In this document: positions 7,372 through 15,390 of the stretch, in pieces
Position numbering within the stretch: position 1 is the first letter of the stretch
How the letters are laid out: each line of letters begins with the position of its first letter
Origin: a virus
Direction: 5' to 3' (one strand)
Length of the DNA: 22,430 nt
Virus record (IMG/VR): IMGVR_UViG_3300009086_000878
Span: 1 to 22,430 of that record
Program-made: the position numbers and the translations under genes
Notes under the pieces: generated by a model
Database searches by the model: none
Told to the model about the DNA's origin: nothing
Seen by the model: only the letters and a program-made list of their open reading frames with translations

Positions 7372-8242
7372 TATTTGATTCCTCACGTTCATCTAGTTCA
7401 TATTGTTTTCTGTAACTGTTGTTAATATTAACACACTTCTCAATTAAAGTCAAGTCATTATCAAACAAAGTAAATGCTTTTGTGTCTTTGGGGAAACACG
7501 CACCACCAAATCCACGTTTACCATCATAGCCAGGGACCCTTGTGTGACCTAATCCAATACGAGGGTCTTTGCCAATCGCATTAACGATTGTAGGGAAGTT
7601 ACAACCAAACTTCTCAATTGAATCAAACAACTGATTAAAGAATGTAACCTTGGTAGCAAGGTAAGAGTTTACTCCATACTTAATGAATGCCGCTTCAGCA
7701 CCACTACAGAACAGATACTCGTCCGCAGTACATAGACTATACACGTCATACAACTGTGCAAGACCTTGACATGCATCAGGGTGACCACCAATCACATGAT
7801 ACTTTGCCATCACAAATGCTTCTTTATTGGCAGACTCTGTCAGGAACTCAGGGTTGATAGTCAATCGTTTAATATCATCCTCAAAGATAGAACAATACAT
7901 TCGGTCAACAATTTCTGGTGTGATTGTTGATTTGACAACAACTCCACCAGTAGTATGCTCTAACAACTTTAGTACCGCATCCTCTACAATAGACGCATCA
8001 ATAAATCCACTATCTGCCATCGGAGTTGGAGCACACACAAATGTTAGGTTTGGTTGCCAATCCAATAGATCATCAATAGTAGTACCATGTTTTGGGTCTA
8101 CATAAAACTTCTCTACTTCTCTGTGGGTAAAGGCATAGTCCACTGCCTGTCCTACAAATCCGTGTCCGACAATACCAATTCTCAACTTAGGGTATTCACC
8201 GTTCTCGTCTAGTTCTGGCATAACATCTTCTTCTTCACTCAT
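7307..8242 (-). CDS. UDP-glucose 6-dehydrogenase-like protein, short form
   Basis: A 311-residue UDP-sugar dehydrogenase-like protein. The NAD-binding motif is IGIVGHGFVG (22-31). FVCAPTP (68-74), KSTITP (104-109) and INPEFLTESAN (129-139) are family blocks. The catalytic cysteine is C249 in GFGGACFPKDT, and K188/N192 match conserved active-site positions. Full-length enzymes have about 390-450 residues with a C-terminal UDP-binding domain; here the protein stops shortly after the central helix and has a polar tail (TKEEQQDQDSGS), so that domain is missing. The last 65 nt overlap uvsX, and the tail may be a product of that overlap. It follows the epimerase by 3 nt. The two would make UDP-GlcA and then UDP-GalA, if the short form is active. 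Confidence 0.88.
   Translation of the reverse strand: MSEEEDVMPELDENGEYPKLRIGIVGHGFVGQAVDYAFTHREVEKFYVDPKHGTTIDDLLDWQPNLTFVCAPTPMADSGFIDASIVEDAVLKLLEHTTGGVVVKSTITPEIVDRMYCSIFEDDIKRLTINPEFLTESANKEAFVMAKYHVIGGHPDACQGLAQLYDVYSLCTADEYLFCSGAEAAFIKYGVNSYLATKVTFFNQLFDSIEKFGCNFPTIVNAIGKDPRIGLGHTRVPGYDGKRGFGGACFPKDTKAFTLFDNDLTLIEKCVNINNSYRKQYELDEREESNNVKYDGQTKEEQQDQDSGSTV
7425..7453 (-). promoter_or_regulatory. Sigma70-like promoter for uvsX
   Basis: TTGACT (7448-7453), 17-bp spacer ending TGTGT, TAATAT (7425-7430). It lies inside the 3' part of the sugar dehydrogenase gene. The predicted transcript starts about 47 nt before the uvsX ATG. Confidence 0.7.
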
Positions 8243-8245
8243 ATC

Positions 8246-9187
8246 TTATCCTTTGTATCCGTAATATTCTTTAAACCACCGAACAAATGCTTGTACACCT
8301 TGTTCAATATTCACTTTGGGTTTGTAACCCAGTTCTCTTAGTTTCGTGGTATCACTCCAAGTTTCTAGAGTGTCCGCAGGGTGTCGGGGAGCGAGAATGA
8401 TCTCCGGTTCCTTACCCACTTCTTTTCCGATATTTTCAATAAAGTGCATCAGTTCTACTTGCTTACCTCTACCGATATTGAATATTTCTCCAGACTCCAG
8501 ATCAGCAAACAATGCAATCTTGATACCTTCAATGATGTCACCGATGTAGGTGAAGTCTCGTTTCATCTTACCATAGTTAAATGCTTTGATGGGTTGATCG
8601 TGGCACATCTTGTCAGTGAACTGATATAGTGCCATGTCAGGTCTGCCCCAAGGACCATAGACAGTAAAGAATCGTAGACCAACATTGTTGAGTCCACTGA
8701 TCTTAAACTGACATTCGTTACAGTACTTAGTATAGGCATATGGGTTCAACTGGTGACCAGTAACCTCGTCCTCAGTCCATCCAGTCTCAGGGATAGGGGT
8801 ACCACCATAGACTGAACTGGTAGATGCATAGACAACCTTCAACACATTATACATCTTACACACTTGAATAAGATTCTGTGTAGCAATGATGTTGTCTTGA
8901 TGATACAACTGTTCATTACCGACAGAATCACGTACACCCGCACGTGCGGCAAGATGGATTACAATGTCAGGTTGAATCTTGTTGAAGGCAATATCCAAGG
9001 CATCAAAGTCTTTAAGATCGCATCTCATAACTTCGTGACCAAAATATTCTACCCGATCATACTTCAGTGATTGGTCATAATAGTCATTGAAGTTGTCTAG
9101 TCCAAACACTTCAAAACCATCGTCCAATAGACTGTCTGCAAGATGCGAACCGATAAACCCTGCCGCACCAGTAATTAAAATTCTCAT
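8246..9187 (-). CDS. UDP-glucuronate 4-epimerase (NAD-dependent SDR epimerase)
   Basis: A 313-residue extended SDR enzyme that interconverts UDP-glucuronate and UDP-galacturonate. The Rossmann motif is ITGAAGFIGSH (5-15). The catalytic Ser lies in YASTSSVYGG (120-129) and YxxxK is Y150/K154 in NPYAYTKY. The run RFFTVYGPWGRPDMALYQF followed by YGKMKRDFTYIGDI is the hallmark of the CapI/LspL glucuronate epimerase group rather than GalE. Length is slightly below the usual 330-340. It lies 3 nt before the dehydrogenase that would supply UDP-GlcA. The sugar could end up on a phage structural protein, the host surface or DNA; the sequence does not say which. Confidence 0.92.
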   Translation of the reverse strand: MRILITGAAGFIGSHLADSLLDDGFEVFGLDNFNDYYDQSLKYDRVEYFGHEVMRCDLKDFDALDIAFNKIQPDIVIHLAARAGVRDSVGNEQLYHQDNIIATQNLIQVCKMYNVLKVVYASTSSVYGGTPIPETGWTEDEVTGHQLNPYAYTKYCNECQFKISGLNNVGLRFFTVYGPWGRPDMALYQFTDKMCHDQPIKAFNYGKMKRDFTYIGDIIEGIKIALFADLESGEIFNIGRGKQVELMHFIENIGKEVGKEPEIILAPRHPADTLETWSDTTKLRELGYKPKVNIEQGVQAFVRWFKEYYGYKG

Positions 9188-9221
9188 ACTTACTCCGTTG
9201 TTAGTACCTTATATAGTCTTC

Positions 9222-9914
9222 TCATACCGTCCTCCAATTCTTAGGATTAGATAATACTCTCTCGTATTGTGTCACACCAATCTTCCTTGTATATAGCAAA
9301 TCACCTGCTACACAAAATCTACTATTCCGCAAAGACTCCTTGTCCTTAAACGGTTGTACCACACTCTGACTATCTCCCTCTCTCATTTCTATATTGTGTA
9401 ATAAATTTGAGGGAAATATGTACAACACCCCCTCTGATATAGGAAAAGAATCTACTTTGGAGTTGCGGTTACCGTGACATTCAAAGAAATGTTCATGCGG
9501 TTCGTTAGGTCGTGCCTTATGTGGGTATTGAAAATTGATGTTTCTTTCTTTACCATCAGCAATGTGAGGGTAGTATGTAAACGATATATGATTCTCTATG
9601 TGATCGTGTAAGTTGATCCCGTTCTGGTCAGTAACATTGAAGAAACATTTGGTCAACTGAATATCTAGTTTGTCTTGACGTATTCTAAGATGACGGAGAT
9701 ACTCATCAACACCACTCTTCAATCTGTCCATAAAAAGATCACGAAACAACTCATCGGTATGTACGGTTTCAAAACCAACAAAGTCGTGAGACTGACCATC
9801 ACTATTAGAATGTTTTAAATACAAGTCAAACCATTGATCTTTCTCTTGTTCCGAGACCATAAGTTTTGTACGAGAAATGACCGTAGGAAATGCCAGATAG
9901 TTATTTGCTTCCAC
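9222..9914 (-). CDS. Putative 2OG-Fe(II) oxygenase (TIGR02466-like)
   Basis: A 230-residue protein starting at GTG 9914, which shares its G with the TAG stop of the primase-like gene; AGGA lies 7 nt upstream. The core reads NLHDHIENHISFTYYP (101-116) and SEGVLYIFPSNLLHNIEM (160-177), followed by R199 in RNSRFCVAGDLLYT. This is the layout of the TIGR02466-type double-stranded beta-helix oxygenases, with H103/H105 as proximal ligand candidates, H173 as the distal His and R199 for 2-oxoglutarate. Substrate is unknown. It sits between the primase-like gene and the sugar nucleotide pair. These proteins recur in marine T4-like phages. Confidence 0.65.
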   Translation of the reverse strand: MEANNYLAFPTVISRTKLMVSEQEKDQWFDLYLKHSNSDGQSHDFVGFETVHTDELFRDLFMDRLKSGVDEYLRHLRIRQDKLDIQLTKCFFNVTDQNGINLHDHIENHISFTYYPHIADGKERNINFQYPHKARPNEPHEHFFECHGNRNSKVDSFPISEGVLYIFPSNLLHNIEMREGDSQSVVQPFKDKESLRNSRFCVAGDLLYTRKIGVTQYERVLSNPKNWRTV

Positions 9915-10870
9915 TATCCATTCCTATAGATGTATTCTAGGGCACGGTCTGCTTCCTTATCCAAGGGACGATTCTTATACCAGTTACCAGTCTCAATATC
10001 CAACTCCGAACACATCTGTGCGATCTGTATAGCAGAGATAGGATAACCTCTCTTGTACGCATTACCCGCAGTCGCAATCATTATGGAATACATCTTACTG
10101 TACCAACCAGTCTCACTGATTGTCTGATACTCCACTGCCATTCGTTTGGGGAAGAACGGACAGTCCCGATAACCACTCCACGTGATGTCGGTTGCCTCTA
10201 GTGCGTCCTTACGATGTTGGATGACTGCCTGTTGTAACTCAGGTGGCAGTCTCTCCATGAATGTCTTACCAGTGGGTTCTACATACGAATGTTTATCCAT
10301 CAACATATCAGGGTCAAGATGTACACCCTGATTGGTAAAGATGAAACTGTATGCGTCTGGATACTGTGCGGGGACATAGTACATCCGTGAAATGTCCTTG
10401 GTCTGCTTGTCACCCAGTCCATCAAACTGCTTGTTCATAGAGAACCAGAAGTGCGGAAGGTCTTTGCTGTCCACCTGTCGGGTCAAAGGAAAGACCAGTC
10501 TGAACTTAGGTTTGTCTGCTTTAGACGATGCGGTGTTGTAGCACACATAGTGAAAACTACCGAATGCTTCGTGTAACTGTTCCTTTAGGCAGTCCACAGG
10601 ACTGCGATTGGGATCAGTACATACATCATAATCATCAACATCAAGGCAAGACCAACCACCCCATAGATCAACATTCTTATTACTCCTCGTAGTATCGGGA
10701 AAATAACGAGCAGGACTAATAAGCACAGAAGAATTTCTACCACCTTTCTTACCCTCCATATCATACATATGATATAATAGTTCTTCAAACTTCTCCCACG
10801 ATTCAACCTCCATTCCCCGATGGGTCTGGTTGTCAAATGTGTTCTTGAATATTGTAAGTGAATATTTCAT
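9914..10870 (-). CDS. Probable archaeo-eukaryotic-type primase (AEP/PrimPol-like)
   Basis: A 318-residue protein. The N-terminal part resembles AEP-fold primases of phages and plasmids: SLTIFKN (4-10), a metal-binding DxD-like motif in CLDVDDYD (75-82), YNTASSKADKPKFRLVFPLT (111-130) at the second motif, and KDISRMYYVP (158-167) where the third acidic residue would be. The classic sxH of motif II is not obvious. The C-terminal half (about 235-318) is helical and resembles the PriCT-type domain that follows such primases. T4 uses a DnaG-type primase (gp61), not seen in this window. The start at 10870 has no ribosome site: the promoter's -10 ends 6 nt before the ATG. M20, behind CGGGGA, is an alternative start. 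I am moderately sure of the fold and less sure of activity. Confidence 0.55.
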   Translation of the reverse strand: MKYSLTIFKNTFDNQTHRGMEVESWEKFEELLYHMYDMEGKKGGRNSSVLISPARYFPDTTRSNKNVDLWGGWSCLDVDDYDVCTDPNRSPVDCLKEQLHEAFGSFHYVCYNTASSKADKPKFRLVFPLTRQVDSKDLPHFWFSMNKQFDGLGDKQTKDISRMYYVPAQYPDAYSFIFTNQGVHLDPDMLMDKHSYVEPTGKTFMERLPPELQQAVIQHRKDALEATDITWSGYRDCPFFPKRMAVEYQTISETGWYSKMYSIMIATAGNAYKRGYPISAIQIAQMCSELDIETGNWYKNRPLDKEADRALEYIYRNG

Positions 10871-10876
10871 GTTGTA

Positions 10877-10905
10877 ATAATACCACAGTGGTCAATTAAT
10901 GTCAA
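10877..10905 (-). promoter_or_regulatory. Sigma70-like promoter for the primase-like gene (leaderless)
   Basis: TTGACA (10900-10905), 17-bp spacer ending TGTGG, TATTAT (10877-10882). The spacer contains the palindrome ACCACTGTGGT, a possible operator. The GIY-YIG gene's TGA stop lies in the -35 box. The expected start falls on or next to the A of the ATG at 10870. Confidence 0.75.
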
Positions 10906-11678
10906 GTTAAAAAGTTATCCAGTGTTGATTTTCCGATTTTCTCTGCTTTCTTTCTAGCATAATTCTTTCGTTGTTGCTCTCGTAACTTCTCACGATTCTT
11001 TTCACGATACTCTCTATCCTTCTCTCGTAACTTCTCACGATTCTTTTCACGATACTCTCGTTGGTACTCTGTATCCCTTTCACGTATCTTCTCACGATTC
11101 TTTTCACGATACTCTCGTTGGTACTCTGCATCCTTTTCACGATTCTTTTCACGATACTTTCGTTTTCTCTCTCGTATCTTCTCACGATTCTCTTTATGAT
11201 ACTTTCGTTCTTTCTCTAGTAACTCCTCACGATTCTCTTTATAATACTCTCGTTGTCGCTCTCGTATCTTCTCACGATTCTCTTTATAATTCTCTCGTTG
11301 TCGCTCTCGTATCTCCTCACGATTCTTTTCACGATACTCTTTATAATACTCTGGTGTCCCACCCCTTCCATGAACATACAAATGATTATCTTTCCCAGAC
11401 TTTGTAGGTGGTGGAAAACAAACAACAACATTATAATACTTGTCCCAACACTTCTCCTTTCTATTATTGAGAAGGTCAATCTCCAACTGCTTCATATCAG
11501 GTACAGTACCATATGCGAGAATTCGTCTACTAAATCCTTCTGGTATACTATGTGCTTTGAACTGCTCCATGACTTTTGACGAATGAGTATAACCATCATC
11601 TGGTGTGCCTTGGTGATAACCGATATAGTACATACTATTCTTGGAATCGTGCCACATATACACGAATGCTTCACTCAT
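10902..11678 (-). CDS. GIY-YIG endonuclease with a long charged repeat arm
   Basis: A 258-residue protein. Residues 1-105 form the nuclease: FVYMWHDSKNSMYYIGYHQG (5-24) is the GIY-YIG motif, followed by RRILAYGT (51-58) and the LEIDLL helix. Residues 109-245 are about eight copies of a 15-residue unit close to YREKNREKIRERQRE, almost all Arg, Lys, Glu and Asn, likely a long single helix or DNA-contacting arm. The C-terminus STLDNFLT resembles a sliding-clamp-binding tail. Its ATG overlaps the PD-(D/E)XK stop (ATGA). By family it would be a free-standing homing endonuclease of the Seg kind, cutting near its own insertion site beside gene 43. Active-site residues beyond the motif cannot be checked by eye. 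Confidence 0.8.
   Translation of the reverse strand: MSEAFVYMWHDSKNSMYYIGYHQGTPDDGYTHSSKVMEQFKAHSIPEGFSRRILAYGTVPDMKQLEIDLLNNRKEKCWDKYYNVVVCFPPPTKSGKDNHLYVHGRGGTPEYYKEYREKNREEIRERQRENYKENREKIRERQREYYKENREELLEKERKYHKENREKIRERKRKYREKNREKDAEYQREYREKNREKIRERDTEYQREYREKNREKLREKDREYREKNREKLREQQRKNYARKKAEKIGKSTLDNFLT
10944..11351 (-). repeat. 45-bp tandem repeats coding the charged arm of the GIY-YIG protein
   Basis: About eight imperfect copies of a 45-bp unit. On the plus strand the common core is TCTCACGATTCTTTTCACG followed by ATACTCTCGT. Spacing is 15 codons in most intervals; one interval of 19 codons carries an extra DTEYQREY-like piece. Frame is kept throughout. Confidence 0.85.
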
Positions 11679-11690
11679 CCGAAGAAGTCC
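11675..11690. repeat. Direct repeat, copy 2, at the end of the PD-(D/E)XK gene
   Basis: TCATCCGAAGAAGTCC on the plus strand. It matches the copy at 12076-12091 in 15 of 16 positions. It encodes DFFG-stop and the ATGA overlap with the next gene. Confidence 0.8.
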
Positions 11691-12079
11691 CAGTTATTTT
11701 TATAACAAGTATACTTACCTTCCCTCTTCAATGCAATGCGAATACTCATTGCATCACCAGTTACCTCTCTTGGTATAATATACCAATCATCTTGTTGGAT
11801 ATTATGCACAGCAAAGAAGTCTACTGATCCTGTCGGATAAGGATACTTACCCTGTTTGCCGGACTTGACCGCATTAGTTCCCTTACATATATTGACATTA
11901 CCGTCACCTTTGATAGATGACTTAACTTGTATTTTGAGTAGTCTACCATTAACATCTACAACTAAGTCATAGTCTGCGGTTCCGTTTGGTTGACTCACCA
12001 TATAAGAATGTTCCACGAAACACTTAGTAGCAAATATTTGTTCAGATACTTCACCTTGCCTAACCGTATTCTTTTTCAT
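11675..12079 (-). CDS. PD-(D/E)XK homing-type endonuclease
   Basis: A 134-residue protein starting at ATG 12079, which overlaps the gene 43 stop (ATGA); a start 42 nt upstream inside gene 43 is open but unlikely. The fold is indicated by the helix [20 protein letters not shown] (9-28), then [10 protein letters not shown] (33-42) and LLKIQVKSS (47-55), giving D38 and Q51/K53 as the PD-(D/E)XK site with Gln in place of the acidic residue. This resembles the group I intron endonuclease type (I-Ssp6803I, PF11645-like), but no intron is present. The C-terminus NNWDFFG copies the polymerase tail LEDFFG, and the gene is bounded by a 16-bp direct repeat. It probably inserted behind gene 43 as a mobile gene. 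Confidence 0.78.
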   Translation of the reverse strand: MKKNTVRQGEVSEQIFATKCFVEHSYMVSQPNGTADYDLVVDVNGRLLKIQVKSSIKGDGNVNICKGTNAVKSGKQGKYPYPTGSVDFFAVHNIQQDDWYIIPREVTGDAMSIRIALKREGKYTCYKNNWDFFG

Positions 12080-12091
12080 CCGAAGAAATCC
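12076..12091. repeat. Direct repeat, copy 1, at the end of gene 43
   Basis: TCATCCGAAGAAATCC on the plus strand, the reverse complement of the last codons of gene 43 (DFFG-stop). The second copy lies 401 bp away at 11675-11690. Confidence 0.8.
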
Positions 12092-14538
12092 TCCAATGAT
12101 GCCTGTGGTTCGGCAGTCCAACCAACCGCATCTAGTATGGGTTCAAGTGGGGAAAGGAATGCCTTAGAGAACATCTTGTCATAGTCAATGTACTTCTCCA
12201 GTTGTAACTCACGAGGCAAGTTCTGTGGGTACGAGATCACATTCTCCTTGATAGGATTAGGTGTCTTGAGATAAACGAACTTGATCTTCTCACCATTCTT
12301 AATGACCTCGTGACGCATACCCTTGGTGTACTTGTTATACAACAGAGCACCCCGAACATGGATGGGACATGCCTTCTTGTAGATAGTCTTGCGGTCACTC
12401 CACTTCTTGATGTCACTCACACCACGAGGGAATGATACATCTTCGGCAGGTAGACTGGTAAACTCGTTGCGGAACTTACGAATATAATCCTGCGTCTCAT
12501 CCTCGGTACCATTGATGATAACACCAAAGATTTCCTTGAACTTGTCACGCACCACCTGTGGGGTAGATGACTTGACTGCCTCAATACCCATCATCTTGAG
12601 TTTGGGTTCTGCGTACTGGACACCCTCGTTGTTGTGTACATTGAGGATGTATCGTTTCTTCGCAACCCAGATAGCACGGTCAGCAATAACCTCACGACCC
12701 ATCTCCATACGGTTGACATACGCATTGGTATAGTCAGCAAGGTCAGCATATGCCTTGGTCAGTACAGGTTCAAAGTGTTCGGAACAAATCTTGTCCAGAA
12801 ACTTGACAGGGTCTTTGGGGGAAAACTTATCAACCAGATCACTCATACGCATGTAGACCGAGTCAGTATCAATCGCAACCACATAGTCCTCGTCCGTATT
12901 GAGTAGAGTATTCATCTCACGGTTGACTGCTCGTTCTGCCCACTTGATAGACAACTGTCCTGCCAGAGTAATAGACTCTGCGACTCGTTGGTCAAAGTAT
13001 CGGAACCATCGGTTACCCAGTGCCCCATAGAGACTGTTCATCAGAATCTTGATAGACATCTGTTGATTGTCAAGTGTGGCAATCTTGTTTGACAACTCTT
13101 TGGTGGGAGCAATCTCATACTCGGACTTTGCGTCCAACATCTGCTTCTTGATCTCTCTGCGTTCGGCATAGTACTGACGAATCACACTAGGGATGATACC
13201 CTCTTTCTCTTTGGTGAACCGAACACCAGATGGGGCAACCGCATAGTTACCAGTGGTATTGGTTACTCCTGCAAGCATCCGTTCTACATCAGTATCAACC
13301 AGACCATCTACCACAGTCTCAGGTGACATATTGTATTGTACAATGATCATCGGATACAGGGAGTTCAAGTCAAAGGATGTCACCCACTCGTGAGAACCGA
13401 CTTGGGGTTCCTTCACATAACCACCCGCAAAATCACCCTTGGGTTTTTCGGTCTTGGCAGGAACCGCAATCTTCTGCTTGTTCAACAGACGATAGATGAT
13501 AGTGTCCCAGATAGTAGTCGTACCAAACACATCTTCATAGTTCACACCACCACGGTATGCCATAGTCATTGCCAGAGTGATCAGACCGAGTTTCTCTTCC
13601 AGTAGGTCAACCAGTTCAACATCTCGGATGTTGTAGTCAATGAACTTCTGGTGATCTTCCTTGTACAGTGTGTGTAGGTTGCCGTGCTCCTCATACGAGA
13701 GTTTGCGTTCACCCAGTACGACATGGGCAATGTGATCCAGACGATAGGACTCTTGCTGTCCCAGAGTATTGAGAGTAAACTTGCGGAACAGATCATAGTA
13801 ATCCAACTGAGCAATACCCATCAGATCATAGGTGTCCACATCTTTCATACCCATCTTACCACGAATGGTGCGAGACGAGACAGTACCCCAAGGTGAGAAT
13901 CGTTTGGTGGATTCTTCTCCGATGACCTTTCTTGTTCTGTTAACAAGGTAGGGGATATCAAACTGCTTAGAGTTCCAACCAGTCACGATGTCAGGTGAAC
14001 CATGATTCTGCCAGTAGTCAAGGAACTGATCTAGTAGTTGCAACTCTGAGTTGCACTGAGTATAGATGCAGTTCTCTTTGGCAGTGTACTCACCCAGACC
14101 CCAGACACGAAAGAAGTCTTCCTTACTAGACTTGGTACAGATTGCGGTGACTGGATAGTTTGCTTGATCTGGTTCGGGGAAACCTTCGTCCGACTGAACC
14201 TCAATATCAATGGTAGTGATTACAGGGAGTTCACGATCAAACTTGATGTCGTTGGGAAACTCCTCTGCGATATACTGTGAGATGAAGTTGTTCTGTCCAT
14301 AGACCTTGAAGTTGTCTACATGTTGGTATCGTTTGCTAAACTCGGTTGCTTCTCGCATGGTCTCAAACTGAATGGGTTCAACAGGTCTGCCATCTAGTGT
14401 AGACCATCCAACATTCTTACGACCACTGACATACATGGTAGGTTTGAAGGGGATGCGTTTCTTGACACGTTGACCATCTTTGTACCCACGATAGAGCAGG
14501 GTAGAACCGTATCTGTCAATGCTTGTGTAAAAGTCCAT
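12076..14538 (-). CDS. 43: DNA polymerase, family B, gp43
   Basis: An 820-residue replicative polymerase with 3'-5' proofreading; T4 gp43 has 898. Exonuclease motifs: Exo [10 protein letters not shown] (D111/E113), Exo [16 protein letters not shown] (D194), Exo [13 protein letters not shown] (Y302/D306). Polymerase motifs: A in [12 protein letters not shown] (D390), B in [18 protein letters not shown] (K497, N501), C in [11 protein letters not shown] (D557/D559). The C-terminal ASLEDFFG is the expected tail for binding the sliding clamp gp45. The ATG has GAGGAATC upstream. All motifs are present and the frame is uninterrupted, so no intron or intein splits it. Its stop overlaps the PD-(D/E)XK start. 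Transcription likely begins at the consensus promoter 14564-14592. Confidence 0.98.
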   Translation of the reverse strand: MDFYTSIDRYGSTLLYRGYKDGQRVKKRIPFKPTMYVSGRKNVGWSTLDGRPVEPIQFETMREATEFSKRYQHVDNFKVYGQNNFISQYIAEEFPNDIKFDRELPVITTIDIEVQSDEGFPEPDQANYPVTAICTKSSKEDFFRVWGLGEYTAKENCIYTQCNSELQLLDQFLDYWQNHGSPDIVTGWNSKQFDIPYLVNRTRKVIGEESTKRFSPWGTVSSRTIRGKMGMKDVDTYDLMGIAQLDYYDLFRKFTLNTLGQQESYRLDHIAHVVLGERKLSYEEHGNLHTLYKEDHQKFIDYNIRDVELVDLLEEKLGLITLAMTMAYRGGVNYEDVFGTTTIWDTIIYRLLNKQKIAVPAKTEKPKGDFAGGYVKEPQVGSHEWVTSFDLNSLYPMIIVQYNMSPETVVDGLVDTDVERMLAGVTNTTGNYAVAPSGVRFTKEKEGIIPSVIRQYYAERREIKKQMLDAKSEYEIAPTKELSNKIATLDNQQMSIKILMNSLYGALGNRWFRYFDQRVAESITLAGQLSIKWAERAVNREMNTLLNTDEDYVVAIDTDSVYMRMSDLVDKFSPKDPVKFLDKICSEHFEPVLTKAYADLADYTNAYVNRMEMGREVIADRAIWVAKKRYILNVHNNEGVQYAEPKLKMMGIEAVKSSTPQVVRDKFKEIFGVIINGTEDETQDYIRKFRNEFTSLPAEDVSFPRGVSDIKKWSDRKTIYKKACPIHVRGALLYNKYTKGMRHEVIKNGEKIKFVYLKTPNPIKENVISYPQNLPRELQLEKYIDYDKMFSKAFLSPLEPILDAVGWTAEPQASLEDFFG

Positions 14539-14563
14539 ATAGATTCCTCATAATTAAGTACCC

Positions 14564-14592
14564 ATTATACACGAACAAACAGGCAATGTCAA
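14564..14592 (-). promoter_or_regulatory. Consensus sigma70-like promoter for gene 43
   Basis: TTGACA (14587-14592), 17-bp spacer, TATAAT (14564-14569): a perfect match to the bacterial housekeeping consensus. The TGA stop of the glycosyltransferase-like gene lies in the -35 box. The predicted leader is about 19 nt and contains GAGGAATC. Confidence 0.85.
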
Positions 14593-15338
14593 TCAATAAT
14601 TTTAAAAGTATTTCCCCAGTGTCTTTCCCAAGGTTTCTGTTCCATACCTTCATGGGTTTGAGTGATACCAAATGATTTAGATATCACTTGGGTTGATGCT
14701 CTCGTGAACTTAGTGGGTCGTTCAAACCTAGAGTTATATACTTTATGCAGTTCTTTTGCTGTGGTACCGTGACCAATCTTGTCGGTGTCAGCATAATGGC
14801 ACATAAAGGTGTACTCACTATTGATTGGATTATGAGATAGGTAGGTCTTGACAAGTCTCTCCATACAACCATAAGGACCACCATTGAGAGGGAATTCTTT
14901 GTTCAATAATAAGTCATTCATGTATATTGCACATCTACGAGAGAGGGAGTAGCAAGACATAAACAGTCCATGATTTGCCCAGTCAAGTCCGTGCTCCATA
15001 GAGAAGTCGTGTTGTTTTTTGAACTCGTCTGCGTCCTCAAGATAGGAATCGTGTTCCATTACATAGAATCGTTCTTTACTCTCGGCACGTTTCTTTATCA
15101 ACTGCCAATGAGATATATCACCCGCTCGTTCACTTGGGGAACTGCTCAAACCCCTCTGCATCTTATGTTGCAAAGGTTGCCAGTTATAGAGGGGTTCTAG
15201 TTCTGAGATGGTATCGGGGGTGTAACACTGAATGACTTCAATGTCAAGGATGTCTTGTTTCTGCCATGATTCTAACGCAATCTCTGTATACTTCACAGAG
15301 GTCGGATTGTTCAAATCTGCAATCATATATGCTTTCAT
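14589..15338 (-). CDS. Putative glycosyltransferase (GT25-like)
   Basis: A 249-residue protein. The N-terminus AYMIADLNNPTSVKY has the look of a nucleotide-sugar transferase beginning. The central SPSERAGDISHWQLIKK (67-83) followed by RFYVMEHDSYLED (90-102) matches the layout of GT25-type enzymes, where a hydrophobic strand leads into an acidic metal-binding EDD or DxD motif; here it reads EHDS, so the metal site is altered or different. GLFMSCYSLSRRCAIYM follows. Not a confident family match. It lies just after a terminator with no clear promoter of its own, so it may depend on read-through. With the UDP-GlcA/UDP-GalA genes 6 kb downstream it could use those sugars. Confidence 0.5.
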   Translation of the reverse strand: MKAYMIADLNNPTSVKYTEIALESWQKQDILDIEVIQCYTPDTISELEPLYNWQPLQHKMQRGLSSSPSERAGDISHWQLIKKRAESKERFYVMEHDSYLEDADEFKKQHDFSMEHGLDWANHGLFMSCYSLSRRCAIYMNDLLLNKEFPLNGGPYGCMERLVKTYLSHNPINSEYTFMCHYADTDKIGHGTTAKELHKVYNSRFERPTKFTRASTQVISKSFGITQTHEGMEQKPWERHWGNTFKIID

Positions 15339-15347
15339 AATATACCT

Positions 15348-15377
15348 AAAAATGTCGGGTGACCTATTAAGTCACCC
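15348..15377 (-). terminator. Rho-independent terminator after the 33-aa gene
   Basis: Read on the minus strand: GGGTGAC, 7-nt loop TTAATAG, GTCACCC, then GACATTTTT. Seven paired bases with a T run. It separates the 33-aa gene from the glycosyltransferase-like gene, whose ATG lies 9 nt beyond it. Confidence 0.65.
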
Positions 15378-15390
15378 TAGTTCTGTCTAT

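Noticed and set aside
9188-9250. Weak promoter before the epimerase (TTGGAG, 16 bp, TATATA)
   Set aside because: Poor -35, different spacer from the clear promoter family and inside coding sequence; not counted.
10944-11351. Regular repeats that could suggest a CRISPR array
   Set aside because: The units are imperfect, without unique spacers, and keep one reading frame inside a nuclease gene; they are coding repeats.
12076-14538. Intron or intein in gene 43, suggested by neighbouring homing-type endonucleases
   Set aside because: The polymerase frame is continuous and all exonuclease and polymerase motifs are in order with normal spacing.
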